11,519 bases of DNA, from contig JAOAAW010000143.1 of the NCBI GenBank assembly GCA_026418655.1, positions 1 to 11,519 on the forward strand. Reading direction: 5' to 3'. The DNA comes from a bacterium. GTDB lineage: Bacteria; Ratteibacteria; UBA8468; B48-G9; DTJG01. The translations under genes were made by a program, and so were the position numbers. Under the pieces are notes generated by a model, which was given only the letters and a program-made list of their open reading frames with translations, was not told the DNA's origin and ran no database searches. Position 1 is the stretch's first letter. Every line of letters starts with the position of its first letter. Below are positions 1 to 7,546 of this stretch, one piece after another.

Positions 1-985
1 AGCGTAAACCACTGGCAAATGTCAGACCAACCTTTGGATTTACCTGTATTTGATTTATACCTTCAAGCTGATATTCAACAGGATCTTCAAGGGTTATAAT
101 GTGGATGTGAGGGGTATTTATCCTTGATAACGCCGCATAAAGGGTTGTTGTCTTTCCGCTTCCAGTAGGACCCGTCAGAAGTATAATTCCATGGTCATAA
201 TGAATGAGACGGTCAAATCTTTCAAGGTCTTTATCTGAAAATCCAAGGTCATTGAGTCCAAAGTTATAGCTCGACTGGTCAAGAAGCCGTAGGACTGCTG
301 ACTCACCAAAAAATGTCGGAATGATTGATACCCTTACATCAATCTGCTTATCCTCAACCCTGATAGAAGTTCTTCCGTCCTGTGGAACCCTTTTTTCAGC
401 AATATCAAGGTCAGAAATAATTTTCACCCTTGAAATAACAGCACTCTGATATTTCGCAGGTAACGAAAGCATGTCATGTAACATACCATCTATTCTGTAT
501 CTCACCTTAAGGGTATTTTCAAGACTTTGAAGGTGGATATCACTTGCCCTCATCATAATTGCCCTATAGAAAATCTGGTTCACCAACCTTATAATTGGCG
601 CCTGATTTGCTAAATCCAGAAGGTCCCCATTCTGAGAGGGAAGTTCTTCTGTGAGAGTATCACCGAATATTTTTTCATCACGACTCAGTTCCTGAATGAT
701 TTTTTGTGAAGATGTAGGGCTATAATAGTGTTTTTTTAACAAATTCTGTATTTTTTGCTTGTCAACAATGACAAAAGAAACTTTTTTACCAGTAAATTGT
801 TCAAGCTCACCAGGATCAACTTTTGAGGGGTCATCTGTTGCAAAAATTACTCTACCAGGAACATCTTTCAAGGGAAGAAGAGAAAATGCTTCAAGGAATG
901 AAAAAGGAAATTTTGTCAGAATTTCTGAATCAATAGCTTTTTCAATTTCTTCTATACTAAGATTGAGATTACTTCTTTTTATCAT
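1..985 (-). CDS. gspE: GspE/PilB-type assembly ATPase, 3'-truncated by the window edge
   Basis: This is the cytoplasmic hexameric ATPase that powers pilin or pseudopilin polymerisation in type IV pilus and type II secretion systems. I translated 328 residues in one open frame from ATG at 985; the C-terminus lies beyond base 1. Residues 1 to about 95 resemble the GspE N1 domain. The PilB/GspE core follows, with LVNQIFYRAIMMRASDIHLQ and the RIDG motif. The Walker A motif GPTGSGKTTT starts near residue 272 and the Asp-box EDPVE is at about 300-304. Walker B and the His box would lie just past the edge. The start overlaps the 3' end of the upstream secretin gene by 17 bp and has no clear Shine-Dalgarno, which suggests translational coupling. 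GspE and PilB cannot be separated firmly here; the short N1 region and the neighbouring GspD favour GspE. Confidence 0.93.
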   Translation of the reverse strand, partial: MIKRSNLNLSIEEIEKAIDSEILTKFPFSFLEAFSLLPLKDVPGRVIFATDDPSKVDPGELEQFTGKKVSFVIVDKQKIQNLLKKHYYSPTSSQKIIQELSRDEKIFGDTLTEELPSQNGDLLDLANQAPIIRLVNQIFYRAIMMRASDIHLQSLENTLKVRYRIDGMLHDMLSLPAKYQSAVISRVKIISDLDIAEKRVPQDGRTSIRVEDKQIDVRVSIIPTFFGESAVLRLLDQSSYNFGLNDLGFSDKDLERFDRLIHYDHGIILLTGPTGSGKTTTLYAALSRINTPHIHIITLEDPVEYQLEGINQIQVNPKVGLTFASGLR

Positions 986-2543
986 TTTGAAGGATTTTTT
1001 CTTTTTCCTGCCTTATCTCTTCCACCTGCTGGAATGATGTTATAATTCGCGGGGTAATAAATATGAGCAAATTTGTCTTTACACTGCCCTTTGTCTCTCT
1101 TTTAAATAATCTTCCGATCCCGGGAATATCCCCGAGCACAGGCACTTTCTGGACGGTATTCTCATTATCATTGCGGATCAAACCGCCAAGCACAACTGTT
1201 TGATTATTCGGAACAATAAGAGTTGTATCAGCTTCGCGCTTTGCAGTTGTTAATGCACCATCAGTAGTTTCTGTAATTACTTTTGTTACTTCCTGATGAA
1301 TTTTTAATTTAACATATTTATCCTGACTGATCTGTGGAGTAATTTTAAGAATAATCCCGACATCCTTATAATCATAACTTCTTATTGTATCTGTACCTGA
1401 ACCACCTGTGGGAGTTGTAAATCTCGTTTCTTTAAGATAAGGAGTATTTTCACTGACATTTATTGTGGCCTCTGTATTATCCGCAGTCATTATCTGAGGA
1501 GTACTAAGAATATTAAACTGGGTATCTTTTCCCGAAAATGCCATTTTCAGATGGTCAATCAAACTCTTTGTATTTACGAAACCAATCTGAAGTCCACCTT
1601 TTTCTCCCACAATTTTTTCTATTCCAAATTTAGTTTCCGCTGAACCTGTATACTTATCGTGATCAAAATCCTGAACTGCTGCCCACTGTATTCCAATGTC
1701 CTGCTCTCTTTTATAGGATACCTCTGCAATCAACGCTTCTATCAAAACCTGGTTTGTCATGACATCAAGCTCTTTTATAAGGTTTTCTATATTGGGATAA
1801 TCATCTACCTCCGCGTAAATAATCAGGGAATTTGTTGCCTTTACAGCAACAGCAGATGGCTGAATTATTTGCTGTCCCGGTCGCACTGGTTGAACCCTCT
1901 TTTTTGCCAGTATCTCGTTAAGGGTCTTTGCAACATCTTCTGCATTTGCGTTCTGAAGCTTGAAAACCCTCAGAGATTCTTTTCCCGGTGGACTGGGTTG
2001 ATCTATTGCCTTTACAATCTCCTGCATCTTTTTAACATTAGCTCCAAAATCAGATAAAAATATTGTATTGCTTCTTGAGTCAAAAGAAATCTGGCCGGCT
2101 CTTGATAGGTATGGTGTGAGAATCTGTGATATTGTTTCAACAGGATAGTATTTCATAGGAATAATTTGTGTTATATGCTGGTCAAGCTTGTCATCCCCTA
2201 TATCTCCATAATTAACAAGAGGCGACCGTGCCCTTCCATCAGCGGATGGAATTATAAATGAGATACCATCCCGTTTTACAATTGTGAAACCATAAAGGTT
2301 TAATACTGCCTGGAACACCTGGTAAAGTTTGTCGCTTTCAACAGGCTTTTGAGAAATAATGGTAACGCTTCCCCGTACTGCAGGATCAATAACATAGTTT
2401 TCACCTGTGAATTCACTTACAAGTTTGATAAATGTTAGGATGTCAACATTATTAAAATTCAGTGTGAATTGTCTTTGACCAAAAACACAGACAGAAGAGA
2501 AAACAAAAAACAAAATTAACTTTTTTGACAATATTTTCGACAT
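969..2543 (-). CDS. gspD: GspD-type secretin (outer-membrane channel)
   Basis: A 524-residue secretin that would form the multimeric outer-membrane channel of a type II secretion or pilus machine. A hydrophobic N-terminal signal peptide (about residues 1-22, no lipobox) is followed by an N0 domain (about 24-100, with a VRGSVTI motif), two ring-building KH-like N domains (about 122-184 and 190-262, the latter with ATNSLIIYA) and the secretin barrel domain (about 265-503). The secretin signature VPVLGDIPGIGRLFK is at 467-481, and TNLLIFITPRI at 490-500 is the typical end. It has one N domain fewer than classical N0-N1-N2-N3 GspD. ATG at 2543 is preceded by AGAGG with about 9 nt spacing, 21 bp after the HEAT-repeat gene stop. 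It is the second secretin gene of this cluster. Confidence 0.94.
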   Translation of the reverse strand: MSKILSKKLILFFVFSSVCVFGQRQFTLNFNNVDILTFIKLVSEFTGENYVIDPAVRGSVTIISQKPVESDKLYQVFQAVLNLYGFTIVKRDGISFIIPSADGRARSPLVNYGDIGDDKLDQHITQIIPMKYYPVETISQILTPYLSRAGQISFDSRSNTIFLSDFGANVKKMQEIVKAIDQPSPPGKESLRVFKLQNANAEDVAKTLNEILAKKRVQPVRPGQQIIQPSAVAVKATNSLIIYAEVDDYPNIENLIKELDVMTNQVLIEALIAEVSYKREQDIGIQWAAVQDFDHDKYTGSAETKFGIEKIVGEKGGLQIGFVNTKSLIDHLKMAFSGKDTQFNILSTPQIMTADNTEATINVSENTPYLKETRFTTPTGGSGTDTIRSYDYKDVGIILKITPQISQDKYVKLKIHQEVTKVITETTDGALTTAKREADTTLIVPNNQTVVLGGLIRNDNENTVQKVPVLGDIPGIGRLFKRETKGSVKTNLLIFITPRIITSFQQVEEIRQEKEKILQNDKKK

Positions 2544-2564
2544 GCTGTATGCCTCTGTTCTTCG

Positions 2565-3383
2565 CTATCTCATCGGTTGCATTCCTGAACCAGGTCCTCC
2601 TGGTTGACCGGTTCCCATTGTTTGCTGGTATCTTTGTTCAAGATTTGAAATAAATTTCTCAAGGGCGTCCTCGGCTACCTTCTTCACATCTGGGTCAGGA
2701 TCCTTTGCCATGTTCAAAAGAATTCTCATTATGAGGATATCGTTTGCACTTCTACCGTATTGTGTTCCAGAAGATGAAGAGGTTCTTGTTGTTCTGTACT
2801 GCTCACCTTCCTGTGTCCTTATTACAAAAAGCCTTATCGCATATTTTCTTACAACGGGATCTGGATCATTCATAAATCTAAGCAGGCTGGTATCTGTCCC
2901 AAAAATCTGGTCAAGGGCTATTGAAACGAGGTCCCTTATCTCAGGATCTGGGTCTGCAAGCATTGTGAAAAATTCAGGGATTACTGCTGTTGTTCCAAGA
3001 CCTTCATCGCCATATCTGCTCGATGAACCTGAAGATGTTGTTCTTCCACCTCTCATACCAAAAATATCACCAACCCCTGTATAGTAAGATGAAGAACCAG
3101 TTGAGGTTGTTGTTCCGAGTGTCATTCCGCCAACAAGGGATTGTAATGCCTGCATCCTTACCTGTTTATCCGGATGTCTCAGCATATTGGTAACAGTGGC
3201 AACAACAATTTCAACACCCCCAGTGTCATAATTGGTTGAAGTACCTGAAGTTCCTGTCCGGGACCTTGTACCAGTTGTTCTTCCAGATGTTGTAGAGGTT
3301 CTTGTTGAAGTCGTTTGAGCAAAAATCTCAACGAACTCAGCAAAAAATAACATAAGTATAACTACTGTCAGTAATTTTTTCAT
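2565..3383 (-). CDS. Exported HEAT-repeat protein between two secretins
   Basis: I do not recognise a named family. The 272-residue product starts with a signal peptide (MKKLLTVVILMLFFAEF, cleavage probably near FA-QTT at residue 22), so it should act in the periplasm or at the outer membrane. A Ser/Thr/Gly/Arg-rich tract (about 24-55) follows. Four HEAT-like helical repeats carry the turn motifs HPDKQVR (70), DPDPEIR (144), DPDPVVR (173) and DPDPDVK (228). They are separated by Ser/Thr/Gly/Tyr-rich linkers (about 90-130 and 195-212), and the tail is Gly/Pro-rich. I chose ATG 3383 because AGGAGG lies 6 nt upstream and the signal peptide then starts at once; an in-frame ATG ten codons earlier (3413) would add a charged stretch. 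Lying between two secretin genes, it may be a secretin assembly or stabilising factor. That role is inferred from context only. Confidence 0.8.
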   Translation of the reverse strand: MKKLLTVVILMLFFAEFVEIFAQTTSTRTSTTSGRTTGTRSRTGTSGTSTNYDTGGVEIVVATVTNMLRHPDKQVRMQALQSLVGGMTLGTTTSTGSSSYYTGVGDIFGMRGGRTTSSGSSSRYGDEGLGTTAVIPEFFTMLADPDPEIRDLVSIALDQIFGTDTSLLRFMNDPDPVVRKYAIRLFVIRTQEGEQYRTTRTSSSSGTQYGRSANDILIMRILLNMAKDPDPDVKKVAEDALEKFISNLEQRYQQTMGTGQPGGPGSGMQPMR

Positions 3384-3389
3384 TTTCTC

Positions 3390-3395
3390 CCTCCT
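3390..3395 (-). promoter_or_regulatory. Strong Shine-Dalgarno of the HEAT-repeat gene
   Basis: A perfect AGGAGG lies 6 nt upstream of the ATG at 3383. It decides the start of the HEAT-repeat protein in favour of this ATG over the in-frame ATG at 3413. Confidence 0.8.
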
Positions 3396-3455
3396 TTTGA
3401 GGTCTTTCTGCACCCAAAAATTAGACGATAAAGATGCTGAAACAGTTTACATAAA

Positions 3456-5348
3456 CTAAAACTTTTCAAGTATTCCACCGTCTATCTTTTTTTCAATTTT
3501 CTGTACATCAGGCTTGCTGACAAAATTGGCTTCTTCATAAGTACTTATTACCCTGGGAGTTAAAAATAAAAGCATCTCGCTTTTTGTGTTACTGTAAGTT
3601 GGCTTCTTGAAAAGATTACCAAGAAGGGGTATGTGCTGCAAGAATGGCACCCCAGAAGACCTTGCCTCTTTTCTATCCTGTATCATTCCGCCAATAATGA
3701 GTGTCTGACCATCGTACACTACTATGCTCTGGTTGGTCTCTCTGCTTGAAATAACAGGTTGTTCTGTTGTATATGTCTGCCCTCCGGCTGTTGCTGAAAG
3801 CCTTCTGATTTCAATCAACCTTGCATCATAAATGTTAAGGTTCAAAAAGACACTTCTATTTCTCTGAATAATCGGTGTCACCGTAAATTCTGTACCGACT
3901 ATATCTTCAAAAACATTAAAGGTCGCCGTCGTAATTATTGTCTGTTGTTGTTGAGAAACAGTTGATTGAGGTATTAAATAAGGAACATTCTGTTCAACTG
4001 AAATAATGGCTGTTGTTCCGTTCAAACACATAATTTTCGGTGCCTGTATGAGTTTTACCTGACCTTTGTTGCTCAATGCCTGTATCAGCATGTTAACATT
4101 GTAGTTTGTAATCCCGAATGAAAATGTACCCTGTGGAAGTGTGGATGAAACTCCGGGTGTAAAAGTTGGATTCTCGCCAAATTTCGGACCTGTTAGAGTT
4201 CCACCTGCACCAAGCGCTTCAACAAGCCTTGAACTCACAAGCCAGTCAATACCAAGTGTATTATCATTGGAAAGAACTATTTCCACCAGTTTTGCTTCAA
4301 TAAGAACCTGGGAGATTGGTGTATCCAGTGAAGAAACAACCTCGCCAATTTTTGCTGCTGTCTCTTCATCTGAAGCCTCTACAATAATTGAATTTGTTCT
4401 TGGCTCGTGAACTATAGTTTGAAGTGGAAATGTCTCTTTCAGTGCTTTCATTATGCCATATGCGTCTCCATAATGTACCTGGAAAACTCTTCTCAACCTC
4501 GCTTTAACAGCTGCTGCAGACCTGTTAAATTCTTCGGCAGTCATAATTTTAATCACACCATTGTCTTCAACATATCTCAGGTTGTTGGCTTCACATATAA
4601 GGTCGAGTACTCTCTGGAGCGGAAGGTCTTTCACATTGATTGAAACCCTTCCTGTAATTCCCTGCATTAGAACTATATTGGCACCTGTAAGGTCATAGAT
4701 GAGTTTCAAGGTTTGATTTAAATCAGCGTCTGTAAGATTAAGAGTGACAGGATAGTCAGCAACTTTTCCAAGAATTACTCCTGGTTTCTTTTGAGTTGCA
4801 AATTCATCAATTTGAAATCTTGCCTTATTGGCAAGTCTTATTGCTTCTGTAAATCTGTTATCTTCATACGCTTCTTTAGCCATTCTCAATGTTGAACGTG
4901 GTCCAAGAAGCTGAAATTCATTAAGTTTTCCTTCTTTTTCAACCGTTGCAAGATAATTGGCAGTATTTAGGATAACCTTCTGCGCTTCTTCTGCCATTGT
5001 CTCTAATTCACCTTCTTTATTTATCTCTATCTCTCTGATTGTTTGCCCCTGAACCTTATAGGAGGTAACCGGAGTTGTTTTACCGAGACGGCCTTCTGCA
5101 GTTCTAAGATAGTGGGTAATTTGGGATTTCTTATACTCAGGAGCAAGTCCCTGAATCTGTTTGAACAAAGCTATAGCCCTTGAATAATCTTTCTGATAGT
5201 AGCTCTTAATGGCGTCACTATAAAGAAGATCAAGTTCTGTGGTATTTGTTGTTGATGAACGGGTTGTTTGCGAAACCGCAGGTATTATGCCTAACACCCA
5301 ACAGAAAAATATCGCAAATAATATCTGTCTTGAATTTGGTATTTTCAT
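3456..5348 (-). CDS. pilQ: PilQ-like secretin with helical TPR-like N-terminal region
   Basis: A 630-residue outer-membrane secretin, in the place usually held by pilQ after pilM-N-O-P. A signal peptide covers about residues 1-27. Residues 38-90 look like a tetratricopeptide helix pair (YSDAIKSYYQKDYSRAIALF), and a second helical segment runs to about 185 (AYEDNRFTEAIRLANKARF). An STN/N0 domain follows (about 200-270, ITGRVSINVKDLPL), then an N1-like ring domain (about 285-343, RTNSIIVEA) and the secretin domain (about 347-601). The secretin signature VPFLQHIPLLGNLFKK is at 567-582 and LLFLTPRVI at 593-601. The AMIN domains of proteobacterial PilQ are absent; the TPR-like region takes their place. 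ATG 5348 has GGAGG 4 nt upstream. The symbol rests on position and fold; it could equally be a second GspD-like channel. Confidence 0.92.
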   Translation of the reverse strand: MKIPNSRQILFAIFFCWVLGIIPAVSQTTRSSTTNTTELDLLYSDAIKSYYQKDYSRAIALFKQIQGLAPEYKKSQITHYLRTAEGRLGKTTPVTSYKVQGQTIREIEINKEGELETMAEEAQKVILNTANYLATVEKEGKLNEFQLLGPRSTLRMAKEAYEDNRFTEAIRLANKARFQIDEFATQKKPGVILGKVADYPVTLNLTDADLNQTLKLIYDLTGANIVLMQGITGRVSINVKDLPLQRVLDLICEANNLRYVEDNGVIKIMTAEEFNRSAAAVKARLRRVFQVHYGDAYGIMKALKETFPLQTIVHEPRTNSIIVEASDEETAAKIGEVVSSLDTPISQVLIEAKLVEIVLSNDNTLGIDWLVSSRLVEALGAGGTLTGPKFGENPTFTPGVSSTLPQGTFSFGITNYNVNMLIQALSNKGQVKLIQAPKIMCLNGTTAIISVEQNVPYLIPQSTVSQQQQTIITTATFNVFEDIVGTEFTVTPIIQRNRSVFLNLNIYDARLIEIRRLSATAGGQTYTTEQPVISSRETNQSIVVYDGQTLIIGGMIQDRKEARSSGVPFLQHIPLLGNLFKKPTYSNTKSEMLLFLTPRVISTYEEANFVSKPDVQKIEKKIDGGILEKF

Positions 5349-5361
5349 TTTTCCTCCATTT

Positions 5362-5391
5362 ATTTTACCTCTACTCTCAAATACAAGTCAA
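5362..5391 (-). promoter_or_regulatory. Possible weak promoter ahead of the first secretin gene
   Basis: TTGACT (5386-5391) and TAAAAT (5362-5367) are separated by 18 nt, a fair match to a sigma70 promoter. The predicted start point falls within or just before the GGAGG ribosome binding site, so the transcript would have almost no leader. In AT-rich DNA this may well be chance. Confidence 0.25.
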
Positions 5392-5392
5392 G

Positions 5393-7537
5393 TCATTCAG
5401 CAGGAATCTCAACAATAACTCCTTCTTTGGAAAGTGTAAGGATCCCTTTTTCTTTTTTTAGTATTCTGAAACCTTCCACAACATCGCCCACGGTTACCCT
5501 GTAAGTTCTTTGTTTACCTTCTATAAAGATATATTCAATACCTTCCATAATCAAGCTTCCCCTGTAAACAAGCGTACATTCAATCTGTGGAACAATCAAG
5601 GGTGAAATTTCTGGTTTTACAACAGGAGCAGGTGGTAAAATTTTTGATACTGTTGCTTCTGACACTGCTGGTAAAGTTGGTTCTGGTTTTTCAGGTTTCA
5701 AAATTGGGGTTATTTTTTCAGGTTTTTCCCTAACAGGCTTATAAACTTCCTGGGTTACAATTGAGGGTTTCTTTGTAATTGTAATTATCTCAGGCCTATA
5801 TGCAAACATTATCTCTGCCTGCTTTGGTTTTTTCACGAGTTCCATGGTTAAAAGCCCACCTGAGAAGGGATCTCTTTTGCCTTCTATATTTATTGACGGG
5901 ACCTTGTATTCCTCTATCTTTATCTCTTCTGAAGCAATAGTAGTTGCTGCTTTTCCTGATGTAGAGGTTTGTTCACTCGCACCAAACATTTCCTCAAATC
6001 TTTCCCTTGGTGGCTGCCATCTCATTGTATAGAAAAGTATCTCACCCAGCCACACAAGTAGCAAAAGGAAAAATAGTAATCTAAAAGCATTCTTTCTCAA
6101 AAAAGGACCAAGTTTTATCGGTTCCTTATATTTTTTCTTTCTCTCAACTTTTACGGGTATTTTTACTTCCTTGACAGGTGCCGGAGTTATTCCAGGAACT
6201 TGTGTAAAGGATACTGCCGGTCGAATCTTTGTAGCTTTCGCTTTCTTCACATAAGCTGAAATTGAACCTGATATGGACGATAAAAGCATTCCATAAGATT
6301 TATTTAAGTTTGAAACAGAATTATTTATTCTCGCTGAGAACTCATTGAGTTGTTTTATAAATTCTTTACGGGCTTTTTCAGATTCTATCTGTTTCTGCTT
6401 TTTCTTTGCCGCAAGAAGAATTTCAGCTTTCAGAAGTTCCCTCTTTTGAAGTGCTAACTGTTTCTGTCTTGCCTTAAATTCAGCTGTTTGGATTGCCTTT
6501 ACCTGTCTTTCCTGTTTTTTAGCAAGGGCAATAATTTCTTTTTGTTTCTTCAGGGCCTCCTTTTTAATCTTTTCTTCGGCAAGTTGCCTGAGATGTCTAT
6601 CCTTGAGTTCTTTTATGAATGCATGAAGTTTCTCACGCTTTATGGGCCTTAAATCCACTGGTTCCGGGACAGGTTTGGTGGGTTCTTTTACTGGCTCTGC
6701 AGGAAGCCGTTTTTTTCGCGCCCGTTCAATTCTGATTTTCTCGCGACGTAATCTCTCTAATTCAGATTTTTCCCTGGCACGCTTAATAAATTCAACAAGC
6801 CTCTGCTTCTGTAATTGTCTTCTGACCTTCAATTGCTCAATCGCTTCCTGTCTTGCCTTCCTAATCTGCTCCCGCTCTAATTGCCTCTGCCTCCTGTGTT
6901 CCTCTGCCTCTTTCCTTCTGGCTTCCTGTTTCTCCTTCTTTTCATGCGCCTTCTCTATCTTTATCCGCATCAATTCCTGCCTGCGGATTTTCTCTGCTTC
7001 AAGTCGAGCGGCTCTTTCTGCCTCTGCCTTTATAATTGCCTGCTTCCTGGCTTCCTCCCTTATCCTGCGTCTTAACTCAACTTCCCCCCTGCGACGCAAT
7101 CGCTCTGACTCTTCTTTAGCTCTCAATGCCTTTATCAGTTCAATAAGCTTTTGCTTCTGGATATTACGTCTGGAATCGACCCTCTTTTCCTCTGCACTGT
7201 TTCGTGGCTTTTTGAAATTCAAGGCTGGTTTCCTTTGCGGCTCTTTATCGGATGGCTGGTCACTGGCTCCGGGTGAACCTGAAACATCCCCACCCCCTCC
7301 TGATGGATCTGATGAAGCAAAACCAAAAGCAAGTACAGGTTTTATACGTCTCCTCATTTTCAGATGCACAGGAACAACTGATTTCTTAATATCATACCTG
7401 TTGTCCTGCGTCCTTTTACTGACCTGTTTTTGAGCGCTGGTTCTTACGTGTTTTTTAGAGGTAATAAACTGTTTTACAAGTTCACGTCTTGCGTTCCTGT
7501 CCAATTTTTTCCAGTGCGCAATAAAATCATTACTCAT
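5393..7537 (-). CDS. PilP/GspC-like inner-membrane protein with a giant basic cytoplasmic coiled coil
   Basis: A 714-residue protein with an unusual layout. Residues 1-70 are basic; 75-100 form a Gly/Ser/Asp/Pro linker. Residues about 115-280 and 298-400 are Arg/Lys/Glu/Ala/Gln-rich charged helix, likely coiled coil, split by a Pro-rich hinge (279-296). One transmembrane segment lies at about 485-504 (FRLLFFLLLLVWLGEILFY), with many positive charges before it, so the first 480 residues should be cytoplasmic. The periplasmic part has the motif GKRDPF (553-558) found in PilP/GspC proteins, a Pro/Lys/Glu-rich linker (585-648), and a C-terminal beta domain (about 650-712: LVYRGSLI, YRVTVGDVVEGF, LTLSKEGVIVEI) resembling the GspC homology region or PilP. 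That domain links the inner-membrane platform to the secretin N0 domain. PilP itself is normally a short lipoprotein; single-pass anchoring is GspC-like. ATG 7537 has GGGTGG upstream, 9 bp after the pilO stop. Confidence 0.82.
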   Translation of the reverse strand: MSNDFIAHWKKLDRNARRELVKQFITSKKHVRTSAQKQVSKRTQDNRYDIKKSVVPVHLKMRRRIKPVLAFGFASSDPSGGGGDVSGSPGASDQPSDKEPQRKPALNFKKPRNSAEEKRVDSRRNIQKQKLIELIKALRAKEESERLRRRGEVELRRRIREEARKQAIIKAEAERAARLEAEKIRRQELMRIKIEKAHEKKEKQEARRKEAEEHRRQRQLEREQIRKARQEAIEQLKVRRQLQKQRLVEFIKRAREKSELERLRREKIRIERARKKRLPAEPVKEPTKPVPEPVDLRPIKREKLHAFIKELKDRHLRQLAEEKIKKEALKKQKEIIALAKKQERQVKAIQTAEFKARQKQLALQKRELLKAEILLAAKKKQKQIESEKARKEFIKQLNEFSARINNSVSNLNKSYGMLLSSISGSISAYVKKAKATKIRPAVSFTQVPGITPAPVKEVKIPVKVERKKKYKEPIKLGPFLRKNAFRLLFFLLLLVWLGEILFYTMRWQPPRERFEEMFGASEQTSTSGKAATTIASEEIKIEEYKVPSINIEGKRDPFSGGLLTMELVKKPKQAEIMFAYRPEIITITKKPSIVTQEVYKPVREKPEKITPILKPEKPEPTLPAVSEATVSKILPPAPVVKPEISPLIVPQIECTLVYRGSLIMEGIEYIFIEGKQRTYRVTVGDVVEGFRILKKEKGILTLSKEGVIVEIPAE

Positions 7538-7546
7538 TTTACCACC

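Noticed and set aside
1659..2057. 132-codon plus-strand frame inside the GspD-type secretin gene
   Set aside because: It lies fully opposite well-conserved secretin domains and its product is Cys/Leu/Tyr-rich with no recognisable pattern.
3384..3413. Upstream ATG at 3413 as start of the HEAT-repeat protein
   Set aside because: It would put ten charged residues before the signal peptide and lacks a good ribosome binding site, while ATG 3383 has AGGAGG at 6 nt.
6642..7433. Long plus-strand open frame opposite the coiled-coil gene
   Set aside because: Its product is a Ser/Leu/Phe/Cys-rich run that mirrors the biased Arg/Lys/Glu codons of the minus-strand gene; there is no domain or plausible ribosome binding context.
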